From the NCBI RefSeq assembly GCF_012563545.1, contig NZ_CP050804.1, forward strand, positions 1,302,001 through 1,366,000: 64,000 nt of DNA, written 5' to 3'. The notes under the pieces were generated by a model that saw nothing but the letters and a program-made list of their open reading frames with translations, was not told the origin of the DNA and did not search any database. The DNA is from Arcanobacterium buesumense (GTDB taxonomy: Bacteria; Actinomycetota; Actinomycetes; Actinomycetales; Actinomycetaceae). Position 1 is the stretch's first letter. Each line of letters opens with the position of its first letter. Positions 42,991-52,000 of the stretch are shown here, in pieces. The position numbers were made by a program, and so were the translations under genes.

Positions 42991-43025
42991 GTGCTGGACC
43001 AGCTTGGTAGGGACCGGTCCAGCAC
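42991..43025 (-). promoter_or_regulatory. Hairpin between pstS and pstC
   Basis: Arms GTGCTGGACC (42991-43000) and GGTCCAGCAC (43016-43025) enclose a 15-base loop, starting 8 bases after the pstS stop. There is no T-run on the minus strand, so it probably protects the pstS mRNA end or reduces read-through, giving more PstS than membrane subunits. Confidence 0.6.
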
Positions 43026-43032
43026 CGAGATA

Positions 43033-44118
43033 TTAGCCGTTGATAAGCTCAATAGCCTTCATAACCTTGCTGCGTAACTCATCCGAAATCGGGGCATTAC
43101 CACCGCTTGATCGCGCCGCAACTTCCTGACCGTCAGCAGAAGCCACATAGGTCAAAAAGCTCTTCACATTCGCAGCGGTTTCTGCCTGGTCATAGTCAGT
43201 ACACGCCACCAAGTAGGAGACCATAACGATTGGATAGGCTCCGGCAATCGAACCATCCCGCTTGAGATCTACCGTCAAACGGCGCTCAGTAGCGTCAGCG
43301 CTAGGGGTGGAACCGTCAACGATTTTCGCAGCAGCTTGAGGCGAATATGGTAAGAATTGTCCAGCTATTTCAACTTCAGCTGCACCAAGATCACCAATCT
43401 GGGATGCATCGGCGTATGTAATTGCACCCGGAGTGGACTTTACAAGATTAACTACACCAGAAGTCTTTTCTGCCGACTGAGTTCCGGTACGTGGCCAGGT
43501 ATCGGAGGGTTCATAGGACCACTCACTGCCAGCAGCTTCACTCAAATACTGTTGAAAGTTTTCCGTAGTTCCAGAATCGTCAGCACGATTAACCGGAATG
43601 ACTGCCAAATCAGGCAGTTTCACACCCGGATTGAGCTGAGCAATCTCGTCATCGTTCCATGAAGAAATTTTCCCATCGAAAATATGGGCAATCACTTGAG
43701 CAGAGAGTTTCAACGAGTCAATACCCTCGAGATTGAAAGCTACGGCAATAGGGGAAATATACAGCGGCAATTCTAGGGGTTCTGCGCCACAGCGCTGCGT
43801 GGCTTTTTCCACCTCGTCGGCCTTCAGTATCGAATCGGTACCAGCGTAGGCTACTTGCCCCGAAATGAACTGCTTGCGGCCAGTACCTGAGCCAGTTGGA
43901 TCGTAATTGACGACGATGCCGGAATCGGTAGTGAAATTATCACGCCACGCTTGTTGAGCATTAACTTGAGAGGAAGCACCAGAACCATTCAAGGACGAGC
44001 TTGAAGATGCGGATGTGGAACCTTCAGTGGTATTTTCAGCAGGGCCAGCACATGCGCTAAGACCGAGAGCCAAGACTGATAGTAACGCAACGGTTTGAGA
44101 ACCAGTTTTCTTAGTCAA
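43033..44118 (-). CDS. pstS: Phosphate-binding lipoprotein PstS
   Basis: A 361-residue binding protein starting at TTG 44118 (GAAGGAA upstream). The lipoprotein signal MTKKTGSQTVALLSVLALGL is followed by the lipobox LSAC (C23) and a Ser-rich linker (TSASSSSSLNGSGASSQ). The mature domain has phosphate-binding segments YDPTGSGTGRKQF, VPVNRADDSGTTENF (the DSGTT loop) and SYLVACTDYDQ. It is tethered to the outer face of the membrane and delivers phosphate to PstCA. The gene is first in pstSCAB and downstream of senX3-regX3, with a PHO-box-like repeat in front. Confidence 0.96.
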   Translation of the reverse strand: MTKKTGSQTVALLSVLALGLSACAGPAENTTEGSTSASSSSSLNGSGASSQVNAQQAWRDNFTTDSGIVVNYDPTGSGTGRKQFISGQVAYAGTDSILKADEVEKATQRCGAEPLELPLYISPIAVAFNLEGIDSLKLSAQVIAHIFDGKISSWNDDEIAQLNPGVKLPDLAVIPVNRADDSGTTENFQQYLSEAAGSEWSYEPSDTWPRTGTQSAEKTSGVVNLVKSTPGAITYADASQIGDLGAAEVEIAGQFLPYSPQAAAKIVDGSTPSADATERRLTVDLKRDGSIAGAYPIVMVSYLVACTDYDQAETAANVKSFLTYVASADGQEVAARSSGGNAPISDELRSKVMKAIELING

Positions 44119-44141
44119 GATTCGTTTCCTTCGATTGACAT

Positions 44142-44162
44142 GTGAGGGTTATTCTCCCTCAC
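44142..44162 (-). promoter_or_regulatory. 5'-leader hairpin of pstS
   Basis: GTGAGGG and CCCTCAC (7-bp arms, 7-base loop) lie 24-44 bases before the pstS start, inside the predicted leader. A role in mRNA stability is a guess. Confidence 0.35.
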
Positions 44163-44174
44163 CTGAAATTCAAT

Positions 44175-44226
44175 CTAATAGGTCAATGTAACCGTAGTAT
44201 TCACGATAGGTTAACAGTGGGTGAAC
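44175..44226 (-). promoter_or_regulatory. PHO-box-like repeats and promoter of pstS
   Basis: On the minus strand three head-to-tail 11-base units run from 44226 to 44194: GTTCACCCACT, GTTAACCTATC, GTGAATACTAC. The GTTCACC type of unit is known for PhoP/RegX3-class regulators in actinobacteria. A -10-like TATTAG lies at 44180-44175, so the last unit covers the -35 region. It sits between the regX3 stop (44239) and pstS. Confidence 0.65.
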
Positions 44227-44238
44227 ATTACGTAGCTA

Positions 44239-44931
44239 TTATTCGGCGACAAATTTATATCCCAAACCGCGCACCGTAATAAGCATGCGTGGCTGGCTCG
44301 GTTCCGGCTCAATTTTTGATCGTAACCGTTTGATATGTACATCGAGAGTCTTCGAATCCCCAATATAACCAGCGCCCCAAATCCGATCAAAAATCTGAGT
44401 ACGAGTCAATACTCGACCCGCATTTTCCATCAACAATTCGAGAAGCTCAAACTCGCGCAACGGCATCGTAACTTCGTGACCATCAACGGTGACCACATGC
44501 GATTGCGGATCGAGGACAACTGAACCTACCCTCAGTGCGCCAGCCTCACCGTCATCGTCGAGAACAATTGGGGCAGTGCGCCGCAACAATGCGCGCACCC
44601 GAGCCAATAGTTCGCGATACGAATACGGTTTCGTGATGTAATCATCGGCACCGATCTCTAGGCCCACGACTTTATCAATCTCAGAATCTTTCGCACTGAC
44701 CATAATGATCGGCATGGTCGATGTTGTGCGGATTTTCCGGCATACTTCAGTTCCAGAAAGTTGTGGCAACATGACATCAAGTAACACAAGATCTGGAGAA
44801 TGGGCCTGAAAAGCCGCGAACGCTTCGCTACCGTCAGCCGCTGTCACAACAGAAAAATCATCTCGTTGTAAGTTAAAAGCGAGCGTTTGGCGTAAAGTCG
44901 GCTCATCTTCAACAACCAGAATCATCGTCAT
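44239..44931 (-). CDS. regX3: Response regulator RegX3 (OmpR/PhoB family)
   Basis: A 230-residue DNA-binding response regulator; the start is ATG 44931, behind AGGAGG and overlapping the senX3 stop by ATGA. The receiver domain has acidic residues VVEDE at 6-10, phospho-acceptor D52 in LLDVMLPQ and Lys near 102 in VSAKDSE. The C-terminal winged helix (about 130-228) includes MPLREFELLELLMENAGRV, RTQIFDRIWG and the recognition helix segment KTLDVHIKRLRSKIE. Phosphorylated RegX3 activates the pst genes when phosphate is scarce. The name follows synteny with senX3, pst and phoU. Confidence 0.92.
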   Translation of the reverse strand: MTMILVVEDEPTLRQTLAFNLQRDDFSVVTAADGSEAFAAFQAHSPDLVLLDVMLPQLSGTEVCRKIRTTSTMPIIMVSAKDSEIDKVVGLEIGADDYITKPYSYRELLARVRALLRRTAPIVLDDDGEAGALRVGSVVLDPQSHVVTVDGHEVTMPLREFELLELLMENAGRVLTRTQIFDRIWGAGYIGDSKTLDVHIKRLRSKIEPEPSQPRMLITVRGLGYKFVAE

Positions 44932-46097
44932 TCGTTTCCTCCTTCGGCCTGGGACTGTATGTGTCGAATAGTATGGTGGGCCAGCGGCAAAAGAATCGTA
45001 AACGTCGAGCCTTGGCGAATTTGACTCCACAGTTTCACTTCACCGCCATGGTCATGGACAATATGTTTCACAATGCTCAACCCCAACCCGGTTCCGCCAG
45101 TTTCGCGCGAACGTGCCTCATCACCGCGATAGAAACGTTCAAAAACGCGTTCTTGTGCTTCATCAGAGATACCTATTCCGGTATCAATAACGGCAATGGA
45201 AACCTGATTGTTATGCCGCGATACAACAACCGACACCCGCGAATAGGGATGGGAATAGCGCACCGCATTATCCAGCAGATTGCGCACTGCAGTGATAAGT
45301 AAAACCTCATCGCCAAGAATTTCTATACCTGATTCACCGCCAGAAACAAGGTCAATGTGGCGTGCGTGTGCTTCAACGTCAGTTCGTCGGAGAGCTTCGG
45401 CGACGACGTCGTCTACCGAAACTAGCTGCGGATCAGTTAAGGCATCAGATTCTTGGAGGCGCGAGAGTTGGATAATTTCTTGGACGAGCTGAGCCAACCG
45501 ATCTGTCTCAGTTTCTAAGGATGCTGCGAAATGGCGAACTTGGTCCGCATCATCGCTAATAGTCCCGATTGTTTCCGCCAGTAATTTTATCCCACCAATG
45601 GGCGTTTTGAGCTCATGCGAAATATTGGACACAAAATCGCGACGAGTTTCTTCGAGGCGAATTTTTTCGGTGTGATCTTCAAATAACACCACAACTCGAT
45701 CAGAGGATGCTTTAGCTACCCGTACCCAAATTCGACGTGGTCTGCGGTGGCGCTTTCGCACACTGACCATATCAAACTCTACGTCTGTGGCCTGCCCAGA
45801 AAGGAACACTTCGGTAACAATAGTTGCCAGATTCGGGCGTAATACCCCATCTTGAATCATTCCGAAATTAGTTGCCAACTGTGATGCGCGGATAATGTTG
45901 TTATCTGAATCAAGTAAAATAAATGATTCAGGCAAAGTATCGAGAATGAGCATCACATGCTCTTCGGTACTATTCTTCAAGAGTGTCAGTTCTTGGCGCT
46001 CGCGGTAGCGGCGCACGCGCAACTCAGTTAACCAGATACCGCCGATCATGGCAGCTCCGAGGATAAGCCCGAGCGCAAACGTCAGTGCATCGTGCAT
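44928..46097 (-). CDS. senX3: Sensor histidine kinase SenX3 (PhoR type)
   Basis: A 389-residue membrane kinase with one N-terminal hydrophobic helix (residues 5-24) and a very short outside part, then a PAS domain (about 50-145). The dimerisation helix has the phospho-acceptor H161 in SNISHELKTPIG. The ATPase domain shows the N box LLDNAVRYS, G1 VIDTGIGIS, F box RFYRGDEARS and G2 GGTGLGLSIV. Like mycobacterial SenX3 it has almost no extracellular sensor, so it probably reads PstSCAB/PhoU activity. It is divergent from phoU. Confidence 0.92.
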   Translation of the reverse strand: MHDALTFALGLILGAAMIGGIWLTELRVRRYRERQELTLLKNSTEEHVMLILDTLPESFILLDSDNNIIRASQLATNFGMIQDGVLRPNLATIVTEVFLSGQATDVEFDMVSVRKRHRRPRRIWVRVAKASSDRVVVLFEDHTEKIRLEETRRDFVSNISHELKTPIGGIKLLAETIGTISDDADQVRHFAASLETETDRLAQLVQEIIQLSRLQESDALTDPQLVSVDDVVAEALRRTDVEAHARHIDLVSGGESGIEILGDEVLLITAVRNLLDNAVRYSHPYSRVSVVVSRHNNQVSIAVIDTGIGISDEAQERVFERFYRGDEARSRETGGTGLGLSIVKHIVHDHGGEVKLWSQIRQGSTFTILLPLAHHTIRHIQSQAEGGNE

Positions 46098-46145
46098 ACC
46101 TCCACCCTATCGGTCGAACAGCCTAGAGACGAGTCAGATACATTT

Positions 46146-46196
46146 TTGACACCAGTTGTTAACCTTCAGGTGGGTAAAAATTAACGCAAATATGCT
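46146..46196. promoter_or_regulatory. PHO-box-like motifs between senX3 and phoU
   Basis: GTTAACCTTCA at 46158-46168 (+), and on the minus strand GTTAATTTTTA and GTTAACAACTG spaced 22 bases (two 11-base turns). They resemble the units before pstS. A -10-like TATGCT at 46191 may serve phoU. Confidence 0.45.
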
Positions 46197-46246
46197 TTAC
46201 TTCTATGAAGACAGCCGTGTTATACCCCCGCAACTGAGGAGATCTT

Positions 46247-46927
46247 GTGCGCGAACTTTTCCATCAACAGATGAACCGCTTATCAGATACTATCGTGCTT
46301 GAAGCCAAGGCCGTAAAGAAGGCAATGAACCGAGCGAGCGTGGCGATGCGTGATGCTAACTTGGCTAAGGCTGAAAAAGTTATCGACGCCGATCGTAAGA
46401 TTGACTTCTTTGAACGGTCAATTGACGAGATGGGGGTTTCGATCTTGGCTCGCCAAGCGCCAGTTGCTTCCGATCTGCGTGTTGTTGTTTCTGCGTTACG
46501 TGTATCTTCTATTTTGGAGCAGATGGGCGATCTTGCCCGGCATATCGCGTATGTTGCTCGTAGCCGTTATCCGCACGCAGTTTTGCCAGATACTGCGCTT
46601 GGCGTACTTGTGAAAATGGCCGAGCACGCTAGCTCAATGGCGGAAAACGTGGCACTACTCATTGAAACTCGCGACCTGAAATTTGCTACTGCTATCGAAG
46701 AAGAAGATGATTTCCTTGATGAGTTGCACGAGAAGACATTTAGCTACGTTCTCGACAATGACCTTGATCTGACCCGGCAAGAAATAATTGACATTATCTT
46801 GCTTGGCAGATATCTCGAACGGTTTGGCGATCACGCGGTTTCGGTGGCCCAACGAGTGCAGTTCATGGTCAATGGTATTCAAGATTTTAGCGACCCGTTT
46901 GCCGAAGTTGATCTTACCGAGATCTGA
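46247..46927 (+). CDS. phoU: Phosphate signalling protein PhoU
   Basis: A 226-residue all-helical cytoplasmic protein with two PhoU domains (three-helix bundles), about 5-105 and 118-215. Metal-cluster motifs E/D-x3-D are seen in KVIDADRKIDFFERSID and EEEDDFLDELHEK, with conserved LERFGDHAVSVAQRV at the end. It starts at GTG 46247 behind GGAG. It restrains the kinase when phosphate is plentiful and links PstSCAB to SenX3. It is divergent from senX3 rather than at the end of pst, as is usual in actinobacteria. Confidence 0.94.
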   Translation: MRELFHQQMNRLSDTIVLEAKAVKKAMNRASVAMRDANLAKAEKVIDADRKIDFFERSIDEMGVSILARQAPVASDLRVVVSALRVSSILEQMGDLARHIAYVARSRYPHAVLPDTALGVLVKMAEHASSMAENVALLIETRDLKFATAIEEEDDFLDELHEKTFSYVLDNDLDLTRQEIIDIILLGRYLERFGDHAVSVAQRVQFMVNGIQDFSDPFAEVDLTEI

Positions 46928-46946
46928 AAACGGGCTATGAAGGCAC

Positions 46947-46990
46947 TTCGCGCTGGTGGAGGAAGTCCTTACCAGCGCGAATGTTTTTGT
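46947..46990 (+). terminator. Intrinsic terminator after phoU
   Basis: Arms TTCGCGCTGGT (46947-46957) and ACCAGCGCGAA (46971-46981), 11 bp, are followed by TGTTTTTG on the + strand, 20 bases after the phoU stop. Confidence 0.8.
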
Positions 46991-47020
46991 GCCGAGATTG
47001 GTGTAGTGGTATTTGTGAGC

Positions 47021-47341
47021 TTAGTCGATGTAGACGGCTGTTCCAGAGGCGGTGACCATGAGCATGTTGTTTCCAGTGCCGAGTACTTCGTAGTCGATAT
47101 CGACACCGACGACGGCGTTTGCGCCAAGTGCACTTGCTCGGTTTTCCATTTCGTGGATGGCTGATTCCCGGCTGTGTAGGAGCTCTTCTTCGTAGGAGAC
47201 AGACCGGCCACCAAAGAAGTTCGTTAATCCGGCACTGAGATCCTTGAGTGCGTTCACGCCTTGGATGACTTCGCCAAAGACGATGCCGTGATAGCGAACG
47301 ATGTGGTGTCCTTCGATTGTTGGTGTGGTTACTGAAATCAT
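47021..47341 (-). CDS. YbjQ family (UPF0145) heavy-metal-binding-domain protein
   Basis: A 106-residue protein of the YbjQ/UPF0145 family: N-terminal [20 protein letters not shown], then [23 protein letters not shown] and the highly conserved [29 protein letters not shown]. The family forms pentamers and is often annotated as possible metal-binding, but its role is unproven. The ATG follows GGAGG. It sits 26 bases after the ArsC-like gene in the same direction, so the two are probably co-transcribed. Confidence 0.9.
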   Translation of the reverse strand: MISVTTPTIEGHHIVRYHGIVFGEVIQGVNALKDLSAGLTNFFGGRSVSYEEELLHSRESAIHEMENRASALGANAVVGVDIDYEVLGTGNNMLMVTASGTAVYID

Positions 47342-47367
47342 CGAATACCTCCGCGTAGTGTGTGAGA

Positions 47368-47814
47368 CTAAGTTGATGTATAACTTGTGGTGGGTTGGTC
47401 GAGGCCGAGGCGTGCAATGAGCTGATCGACTCGCTGTGCAATATCTTCACGTATTTCTCGAACGACGCTGGCTGGCTGGTTTGCTGGATCTGCCACGTCC
47501 CAGTCTTCATAGTGTGTGCCGGGAAAAATTGGGCAACTTTCGCCGCACCCCATGGTGATGATCCAGTCGCTTTGGGAAACATTATCGCCGGTGAGCATGG
47601 TAGGCGTAGTATCGAGTGGTTCCAATCCGATTTCAGCTAAGGTCTCATACGTTTGGGGATGAAGCTCACGAGCGGGAGTTGTACCGGCAGAAAGCACACG
47701 TACACGATCGTCAGTTTTTGCCGCCATCAATGCAGCCGCAATCTGTGACCGTCCGGCATTTTTTCGGCATGCGAACAACACCGTCACTACGTGGTTACGG
47801 TTAGTATGCTTCAT
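47368..47814 (-). CDS. Arsenate reductase ArsC / low-molecular-weight phosphatase family protein
   Basis: A 148-residue protein from ATG 47814 ([10 protein letters not shown]); a longer frame upstream is rejected because it would extend through the bioY spacer and into the bioY end. The phosphate-binding loop C-x5-R is CRKNAGR (within [18 protein letters not shown], about residues 14-31). The acid loop is [10 protein letters not shown], with the D-P pair of LMW-PTP/ArsC enzymes, and there are cysteines in [10 protein letters not shown]. It could reduce arsenate with thioredoxin or mycothiol, or dephosphorylate proteins. Position beside phosphate uptake genes fits arsenate defence, since Pst can carry arsenate. 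No arsB, acr3 or arsR is present here. Confidence 0.78.
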   Translation of the reverse strand: MKHTNRNHVVTVLFACRKNAGRSQIAAALMAAKTDDRVRVLSAGTTPARELHPQTYETLAEIGLEPLDTTPTMLTGDNVSQSDWIITMGCGESCPIFPGTHYEDWDVADPANQPASVVREIREDIAQRVDQLIARLGLDQPTTSYTST

Positions 47815-47870
47815 CGCATATCTTCTTTCGCCAGTCGGTTGATAACGTTCGACCAGTTTATCGCATTCTG

Positions 47871-48491
47871 TTAAGGTTCGACACGTGAAACTGCCACCCG
47901 TGCCTGTGGTGAGAGCACCGCAGCTAACGCACACTTCAATGCATCTCCTGGGATGAACGGCAACATTCCTGCCCACATCAATTCACTCCATCCAAGGTCA
48001 ACACCCGTGGCGTGCATCATGAGCCACAGATACGGGACGCCGAAAGCGTAGATAACGAAGGAAGCTCCCCCATACATCAATAGCGAGGTCGAGATTCGAC
48101 GATCCCAGCCGTGTTGTGCCAGCCACCCAACCACAGCTGTAGCAACGATGAAACCGATCAGATAGCCAAAGGTGGGCTTAAATATCATCAGTGGTCCACC
48201 AGTAAAATGTGCAAACCATGGAATACCGGCTAGGCCACCCACAACATAAGTCACCATTGCTGCCGTGGCTCGCCGATACCCTAAGGTGACGCCCAAGGCC
48301 ATCACCCCAAATGTTTGGCCAGTAATGGGAACAGCGCCGATAGTGACATTCAGTTGGGCCAATACCCCCATCATGAATGCGCCACAAGCAACCAAAACCA
48401 ACGTATTGAGACGCGTTTGAGCCACGTGATGCACCATAAACGGAGTCGTTGCTGGGCCGGTTAGTCGAACTGGGACACGAGTAGAAAACAT
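47871..48491 (-). CDS. bioY: Biotin transporter BioY (ECF S component)
   Basis: A 206-residue membrane protein with six helices, from ATG 48491 (AAAGGA upstream). BioY traits are GAVPITGQTFGVMALGVTLGYRRATAAMVTYVVGGLAGIPWFAHFTGG (a region of about 45 residues) and PTFGYLIGFIVATAVVGWLA, then LWLMMHATGVDLG and PGDALKCALAAVL near the end. No bioM/bioN lies beside it, so it probably uses a shared energising module or works alone, as reported for some BioY proteins. It is downstream of acpS in the same direction, at the end of the birA-acc-fas series, fitting a supply of biotin for acetyl-CoA carboxylase. Confidence 0.92.
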   Translation of the reverse strand: MFSTRVPVRLTGPATTPFMVHHVAQTRLNTLVLVACGAFMMGVLAQLNVTIGAVPITGQTFGVMALGVTLGYRRATAAMVTYVVGGLAGIPWFAHFTGGPLMIFKPTFGYLIGFIVATAVVGWLAQHGWDRRISTSLLMYGGASFVIYAFGVPYLWLMMHATGVDLGWSELMWAGMLPFIPGDALKCALAAVLSPQARVAVSRVEP

Positions 48492-48525
48492 GAATAATCC
48501 TTTAATAGTTGAACGAAACAATCAT

Positions 48526-48999
48526 TTATTGTTGGCAAATAACAGCTATCGCTGCGGCATAGTTGCCATCATGGGACAGAGAAATACAGATCTGTGCTGG
48601 CGGTAATGAACACTCGAAGGCTTCTTTTACCTCCCCAGAAAGAACAAGAGCAGGACGATGCCACGCATCGAGAAGAACTTCGATCTGAGAGAAAACCTCA
48701 ACTGTATCGGCGATCGCCGGCTGATGTCCATATAGTGCTTGGGACCACGCCTTAATGAAGGCTTCCCGGGCAGCCCAGCGCGCTGCAAATGATGCGTCCG
48801 GATCGGCAGCAACTAAACAGGCACGCTGTTCTCGGGCAGTGAAAATGGTACGGAAGCTACTGCCCGGCTGTGCCAGCTGGCCACTAAAGTGCGAAATAGC
48901 AACCAGATCTATGCCGATGCCGGACAGGGGGCGGCCGGCAGTCGCCAACGCGGCCGCCCCTAAATCCCGGAAAATCTGCTGATGATCCATAGTGTTCAC
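48526..48999 (-). CDS. acpS: Holo-[acyl-carrier-protein] synthase AcpS
   Basis: A 157-residue phosphopantetheinyl transferase that moves the 4'-phosphopantetheine arm of CoA to the ACP serine of FAS. Motifs are GIGIDLVAISHFS (Mg-binding Asp), TAREQRACL, FAARWAAREAFIKAW (the WaaKEA-type signature, Arg in place of Lys) and CISLSHDGNYAAAIAVI. The start is GTG 48999 with AAGG at good spacing; ATG 48990 is an alternative. It is 10 bases after the FAS stop, the usual fas-acpS pairing of actinobacteria with FAS I. Confidence 0.92.
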   Translation of the reverse strand: MNTMDHQQIFRDLGAAALATAGRPLSGIGIDLVAISHFSGQLAQPGSSFRTIFTAREQRACLVAADPDASFAARWAAREAFIKAWSQALYGHQPAIADTVEVFSQIEVLLDAWHRPALVLSGEVKEAFECSLPPAQICISLSHDGNYAAAIAVICQQ

Positions 49000-49009
49000 T
49001 ACCCCGGCC

Positions 49010-52000
49010 TTAACCTTCGTGCCCTACGCCGGGGAAGATGCCAGCATCGGTGAGGCGAGTGTGCGGATCGAGCAACATCGCAACTTCCGCCTCGTGTGCC
49101 CCGTATTCAGGTAGTCGGCGTCCAGCGGCAGGTTCAAAGAGTGGCTTATCGCCAATCATGCCCGCATTGATCCGTCGAGCTCCAGCATGCAGGCGAGCTT
49201 GTGCTAGTTCACGCCACACCGTAACATCGCCACCAGCATTTGCCAGTGCACGTGTGAAGCATTCTGGATGAGCCAAAACAACTACTGCCGAAACATGCCC
49301 GAAGCCCAGCGAGGAGAGCACTGCTGCCTTGACTTGGCCAACACCTAGATCCAACGGCTGACGCAACCACACAAAGTCCCCGCCCTTATCGGCGATTTCT
49401 GGAGCCACACAGTCTAGGGCAATATTGCCCGGGATACGTCCAGTGCGTAACACCTCGGTTAATCCAGCAATCTGGAATAATGCAGCGCCGCCCTTGGCGT
49501 GACCAGTCACCGACTTTTGCGAAATAACAAAGAGTGGGTTACCGTCAGTGCGTCCCACCGCCTGCCACATGCGCTGATGAAGCTCAGTTTCGTTCGGATC
49601 ATTGGCATTTGTGGAGGTATCGTGCTTGGAGACAACCCGAACATCATCTGGGCTAAGACCCAAACCTGCTAGGGACGTTGCAATCACCGATTTCCTACCG
49701 CCCCGGGCTGCACCCAAGGCGCCGATACCTGGGGCGGGAATAGACGTATGAGAACCATCAGCATACGACTGGGCGTGTGCCACGACGGCGAGAACTGGCA
49801 GACCAAGTTCTGCAGCAACATCACCGCGTGCCAACAGTACAGTTCCACCACCAGCAGCTTCGACGAAGCCACCTCGACGTCGATCATTTGCCCGCGAGTA
49901 GAAGCGTTCACTGATTCCTTTTGCCGCCATCACAGCAGAATCTGCGGTTGCATTCATGTCACCGAAACCGGTCAACGATTCCACACCGATATCGTCAATG
50001 CCGCCGGCAACAACGAACATTGCCTTTCCAACTGTGATCTTATCTACTGCCTCTTCAACAGAGACGGCAGCGGTTGCACAGGCAGCAACTGGATGGATCA
50101 TCGCACCATAGCCACCAACATATGCTTGCATGACGTGTGCTGCAACCACATTGGGCAATGCTTCTTGCAAGATATCTTGCGGACGATCCTCACCTAAGAA
50201 GCGATCGAGGAAAACTTTACGGAGTGATTCCATACCACCAATACCAGTTCCCTGAGTGCATGCCACATCGCTGGGATGAACTGCGCGCAAGAGTTCGGCC
50301 GGAGTGAAACCAGCAGACAAGAAAGCGTCAACTGCTGTCACCAGATTCCATACCGCAATCCGGTCCATACTATCGAGCATGGACGCGGGGATCCCCCAGC
50401 GCGCTGGATCGAAGTCAGTTGGTAACTGGCCGCCAACCGTACGCGACAAGGTTGCCCGCTTCGGAACGCGGGCGATGGAGCCAGCACGCTTGCATACCAC
50501 CCAGTCGCCGTCCTCGCCTTCATATATTCGGGTGGCATCGGCGTCGGCAGCGACATAGTCTAGTGCCTCAGCGTGGGTTGGAACCGTGAATTCAATATCG
50601 CGATCCAAAAAGATTCTCGCAGTGTCAATTGACCCCTGATCGACCAGATTTGAGCTATCTGCTAACGTTCGGATACCACAGCGTGCCACAACTTCGTCTC
50701 GGTAACGATCATAGATTTCTGCTTCAGGCACATGGGTACCGTGGAGATCATACCAGCCCGGATGCGGATCGTTTGACCATTGGATCAGATTCATCATCCA
50801 CGCTAATTCAAGGACTCCAGCAGCCGTCAATTCCACACTGCCGTCACGCTGCAAACCGTATTCGGCTTGGCTACGGGTTCGTCCTGATCCCCATGCCGAT
50901 ACTTCACCGGTTCCTACGACGACGACCATGTCTTTGAGAGATGTCGTGACTTCCCCTACACTCACTTCCGGTGCCAATGTTGGTGCTATCTGCGATGGGA
51001 GCGCAAGAATGGTGGCAGGCTGGTGTTGTTCATCATTTGCCTGTGAATCTAGACTTCGTTGGTTTATGCCAGCGTGACGTGCCAATTCAGGCAAGGACAT
51101 ATTTGCTTGCCCAAGACCGCCGGTTAGGTCAGCGTCTAATGGAGCGTGCTGAGCTTGCTCGCGGGCTTCGCGGGTACATAATGCTAAGAGATGTTCGGAA
51201 ATTTCATCTGGGGTAAAGACGTGGATTCCGGCAGCTTGAGCTGCAGGAACAAGTCCGTCGTTTCCGCTCATCAAATGTGTACCGGCCACCCAGCCGATGC
51301 GTGGCTGTGCCAAGGTGATGGCCTGTGGCCAGCCAGCTTCAGCATGCCATTTGTTGCAAATGGCATCGAAAGCGGCTTTGACTTCACCATATGCGCCATC
51401 GCCACCAAATGTGCCGCGGTTTGGCGAACCAGGAAGCACCACATGTACTCGTGACTGATTCCCCGCTGAAATCGCTACTTCAGCCAATCGACTAATGAGG
51501 CGTTCAACGCTCCACAGCAACAATCGTGCTTGAGATTCGGTGTGACCACCAGTATCCGACAGCGAGCCGAATACTCGCCCAGCAGCGAATGGGAAGGCGA
51601 GCGTTGGGAGCAAGGAAGGCTTGATCACCGTCGTCACCTCGCCCTTGGTTTCTACCTGCTCACTATTAATCCACTCCACCACACTATCGACGTCACGGTA
51701 GGCGCACAGATTTGCTGGAACGAGCCACAGTGTTGCACCTGCGCAAGCATGCTCAGCGTAAAGTTGGCGAGCAAAATCGAGGCGTGCTGGTGTGATGCGC
51801 GAAGCGGTCATCACCACAGTTGCTCCTCCAGCAAGGAGCTTTGCTACCACAGAACTGGCAATCGATCCGGGTGCCGCACCGGTAACAACAGCGACCTCGT
51901 CACGGTAGCGAGCGGGAGTGTAGTTCTGCGCTTGATCAGCAGCATCGTTGAAGGTTTGAGCAATATGTGGCTGGTTGGCAAGCTGGCGTGCCCACCACCT

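Noticed and set aside
46935..47582. 215-codon open frame on the minus strand spanning the YbjQ and ArsC-like genes
   Set aside because: It is in a different frame from two genes with clear family matches and their own ribosome sites, and its translation is Arg/His/Ser-rich with no domain.
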